From Candidatus Moraniibacteriota bacterium (GTDB taxonomy: Bacteria > Patescibacteriota > Minisyncoccia > Moranbacterales > UBA1568): a stretch of DNA of 38,666 nt. Shown piece after piece: positions 37,425 to 38,666 of this stretch. The DNA is taken from the NCBI GenBank assembly GCA_013334575.1, contig JAAXXG010000006.1, forward strand, positions 3,185 through 41,850. The letters run 5' to 3'. Each line of letters starts with the position of its first letter. The stretch's first letter is position 1. The notes under the pieces were generated by a model. That model had not been told where the DNA came from. It ran no database searches and saw only the letters and a list, made by a program, of their open reading frames with translations. The position numbers and the translations under genes are program-made.

Positions 37425-37979
37425 TCAGTTTTCGATCGCAAGTTTAGTCATTATGTCCCGCGCATCCCTGAACAAGCCCTCGGAAAGGAGAGCGATCGCC
37501 TTGTCCGTCGGTATGCCGCGCGTGGCCAGATAGTGAAGCTGTTCCGGGTCCGGCGGAGCGATGACGGCAGCGTGGGTGCAGGCGATGTCGTCGGTGCCGA
37601 TCTCGAGTTCCGGCACGGCCGAGGCGCCCGCATCGGGGGAGAGGAGGAGAGCGTGGATATCTTGCCGGGCGTCCGATCGGACGGCATTCGGAGCGACCTC
37701 GACGAGGCTCCTTATCCGGAGAGAGGAAGCGTCGTCGAGCCGGCCGCGGACGGTGACGCGCGAGACGGTGTCCGGGGCGAGGTGACGGACGGAAATCCTC
37801 GGCTCGAAACGTTCGTTTTCCGTTCCGGAGAAGAACGCGAAGACATGTACTTCGGCACCCGGGCCCGAAAGCTCGAACGTCAGGTCGTCCGCCCGGTTTT
37901 TCGCGACGAAAACGGCTCGTTCGTTTTCCGCGAGACGGTAGGCCTGTTCGGTATCGTCGGTGATGTTTTGGACTTGCAT
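37425..37979 (-). CDS. sufD: Short SufD-like protein (SufBD family)
   Basis: 184 residues, less than half the usual SufD length. The sequence covers the beta-helix core and C-terminal helices: SVRHLAPDTVSRVTVRGRL, RQDIHALLLSPDAGASAVPE, LEIGTDDIACTHAAVIAPPD, LHYLATRGIPTDKAIALLSEGLF. SufD pairs with SufB to form the scaffold on which SufC acts. The N-terminal helical region is missing, with no sign of a frameshift, and ATG 37979 is a clean start. It lies between sufB and the kinase. A cysteine and a histidine (ACTH) sit where the SufB-SufD interface residues are expected. Confidence 0.85.
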   Translation of the reverse strand: MQVQNITDDTEQAYRLAENERAVFVAKNRADDLTFELSGPGAEVHVFAFFSGTENERFEPRISVRHLAPDTVSRVTVRGRLDDASSLRIRSLVEVAPNAVRSDARQDIHALLLSPDAGASAVPELEIGTDDIACTHAAVIAPPDPEQLHYLATRGIPTDKAIALLSEGLFRDARDIMTKLAIEN

Positions 37980-37990
37980 ACTTTTTTACA

Positions 37991-38136
37991 TTTGTCATTC
38001 CGACCGGAGTGGAGGAATCTTTCTGGATAGGCGAGAAATCCGACGTATCGCCATCAACCGCTCACTGTTCGTTTCGTGACGCTATTTTTTGCCGTAGCAG
38101 ATCCCTCGATTCGAAGACTCACTCGTGATGACAAGG
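37991..38136 (+). repeat. TGTCATYCCGA-type dispersed repeat, copy R5 (sufB-sufD gap)
   Basis: TTTGTCATTCCGACCGGAGTG at the left and ACTCGTGATGACAAGG at the right, with GATCCCTCGATTCGAAGACT inside. An AACTGAC-type repeat (38161-38225) follows it and runs into the sufB 3' end. Confidence 0.7.
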
Positions 38137-38200
38137 GAATGGTTTGCATGATGTATTTCTAGCCGTCAGTCGTCAGTTTCTGATTGCACGTGGTCAGTTG

Positions 38201-38666
38201 TCAGTTGTCAGTTTCTTGTTTCCGTTCCGGTCTTTCCATCTCCAGATTGATGAGTCGCGAGAGTTCGATGGAATATTCCATCGGGATCTCCTTCGCGATC
38301 GGTTCGATGAATCCGTTAACGAGGAGTCCCTGTGCCGCGTCCGCGCCGATGCCGCGCGAAGCGAGGTAGAAGAGCTTTTCCCCGTCGATCCGTTCCACGG
38401 TCGCCTCGTGCGCGAGCCGGGCGTCCGACGCATCGGTCCGAAGCGAGGGATACGTGTCGGAGCGCGACTCGGGATCGAGGATAAGCGCGTCACAGACGCT
38501 TGAAGACGAACAACCGGAGGCGTTCTTGGCGATGCGGATATCACCGCGGAAGGATGACCGCCCGCCGTCTTTGGAAATCGATTTCGAGACGATGCGCGAG
38601 TGCGTGTCGGGTGCGAGGTGGATCATGCGCGCACCGGTGTCCTGGTGTTGGTCTTTGCCTGCGAGT
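38201..38666 (-). CDS. sufB: SUF scaffold protein SufB, C-terminal fragment
   Basis: The gene continues beyond the window; the frame is open to its last base (AGKDQHQDTGARMIHLAPDT). Visible SufB features are HSRIVSKSISKDGGRSSFRG, NASGCSSSSVCDALILDPES, TYPSLRTDASDARLAHEATV, FYLASRGIGADAAQGLLVNG and EPIAKEIPMEY near the end. SufB binds the nascent cluster with SufC and SufD. It is the first SUF gene seen in the window, transcribed toward sufD; sufC would be expected upstream, outside. The last residues overlap an AACTGAC-type repeat, which appears to form the stop region (KQETDN). Confidence 0.95.
   Translation of the reverse strand, partial: LAGKDQHQDTGARMIHLAPDTHSRIVSKSISKDGGRSSFRGDIRIAKNASGCSSSSVCDALILDPESRSDTYPSLRTDASDARLAHEATVERIDGEKLFYLASRGIGADAAQGLLVNGFIEPIAKEIPMEYSIELSRLINLEMERPERKQETDN

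Noticed and set aside
1-38666. tRNA, rRNA, CRISPR array, insertion sequence or prophage
   Set aside because: No T-loop/anticodon arrangement, rRNA core sequence, regularly spaced repeat series or transposase/integrase ORF was seen on either strand by eye.

Overview
The window is a GC-rich, gene-dense bacterial contig that uses the standard code (TGA is a normal stop). Its mix suggests a small-genome anaerobe or fermenter, most likely in the Patescibacteria/CPR: a class III ribonucleotide reductase, a fused gamma-alpha 2-oxoacid:ferredoxin oxidoreductase, a reduced SUF operon, several TrmB-type regulators, a lone IMP cyclohydrolase domain and many proteins of unknown family. The phylum is inferred from gene content only. 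No rRNA, tRNA, CRISPR array, transposase or phage gene was seen.

Layout. 1-3.1 kb: the end of a cyclopropane fatty acid synthase, a VKOR thiol oxidase and a class A penicillin-binding protein. 3.1-12.8 kb: a regulatory/unknown region with three TrmB-like regulators, each divergent from another gene (an atypical SDR, a small membrane protein, a methyltransferase). All three share a TGTCGTCA...GACA operator-like site. HU, a pair of coupled unknown genes, a frameshifted ASCH-like gene and a stand-alone IMP cyclohydrolase also lie here. 12.9-18.5 kb: a 2-hydroxyacid dehydrogenase, an ECF sigma factor with a membrane partner, phosphoglycerate mutase (gpmI), a matrixin-like protease and a RelE-fold protein. 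18.6-22.8 kb: a lysozyme-like exoprotein, then the class III RNR locus. There the glycyl-radical domain is a separate small ORF between the large subunit and the NrdG activase. 22.8-30.9 kb: a tiny membrane protein, TypA/BipA, a MacB-type ABC pair, a glutaredoxin-DsbD-like membrane protein and exonuclease VII, whose large subunit carries an N-terminal HRDC domain. 31-38.7 kb: KorA/KorB facing a SUF operon (sufB, short sufD, P-loop kinase, sufS, sufU, ferredoxin, SufT-like).

How the genes fit together. RNR, KorAB, ferredoxin and SUF form an iron-sulfur and radical based anaerobic metabolism. VKOR and the glutaredoxin/DsbD-like protein handle extracytoplasmic thiols. PBP1A and the lysozyme-like protein act on the wall.

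Regulation is unusually readable. Many genes have a clear -35/-10 pair with a 17-bp spacer. Some place the -10 only 6 nt before the start codon, which predicts leaderless mRNA. At least three promoters are followed within about 40 nt by an intrinsic-terminator hairpin before the gene, which looks like attenuation. From 30.5 to 38.2 kb many intergenic gaps hold short dispersed repeats that are absent from the first 30 kb.
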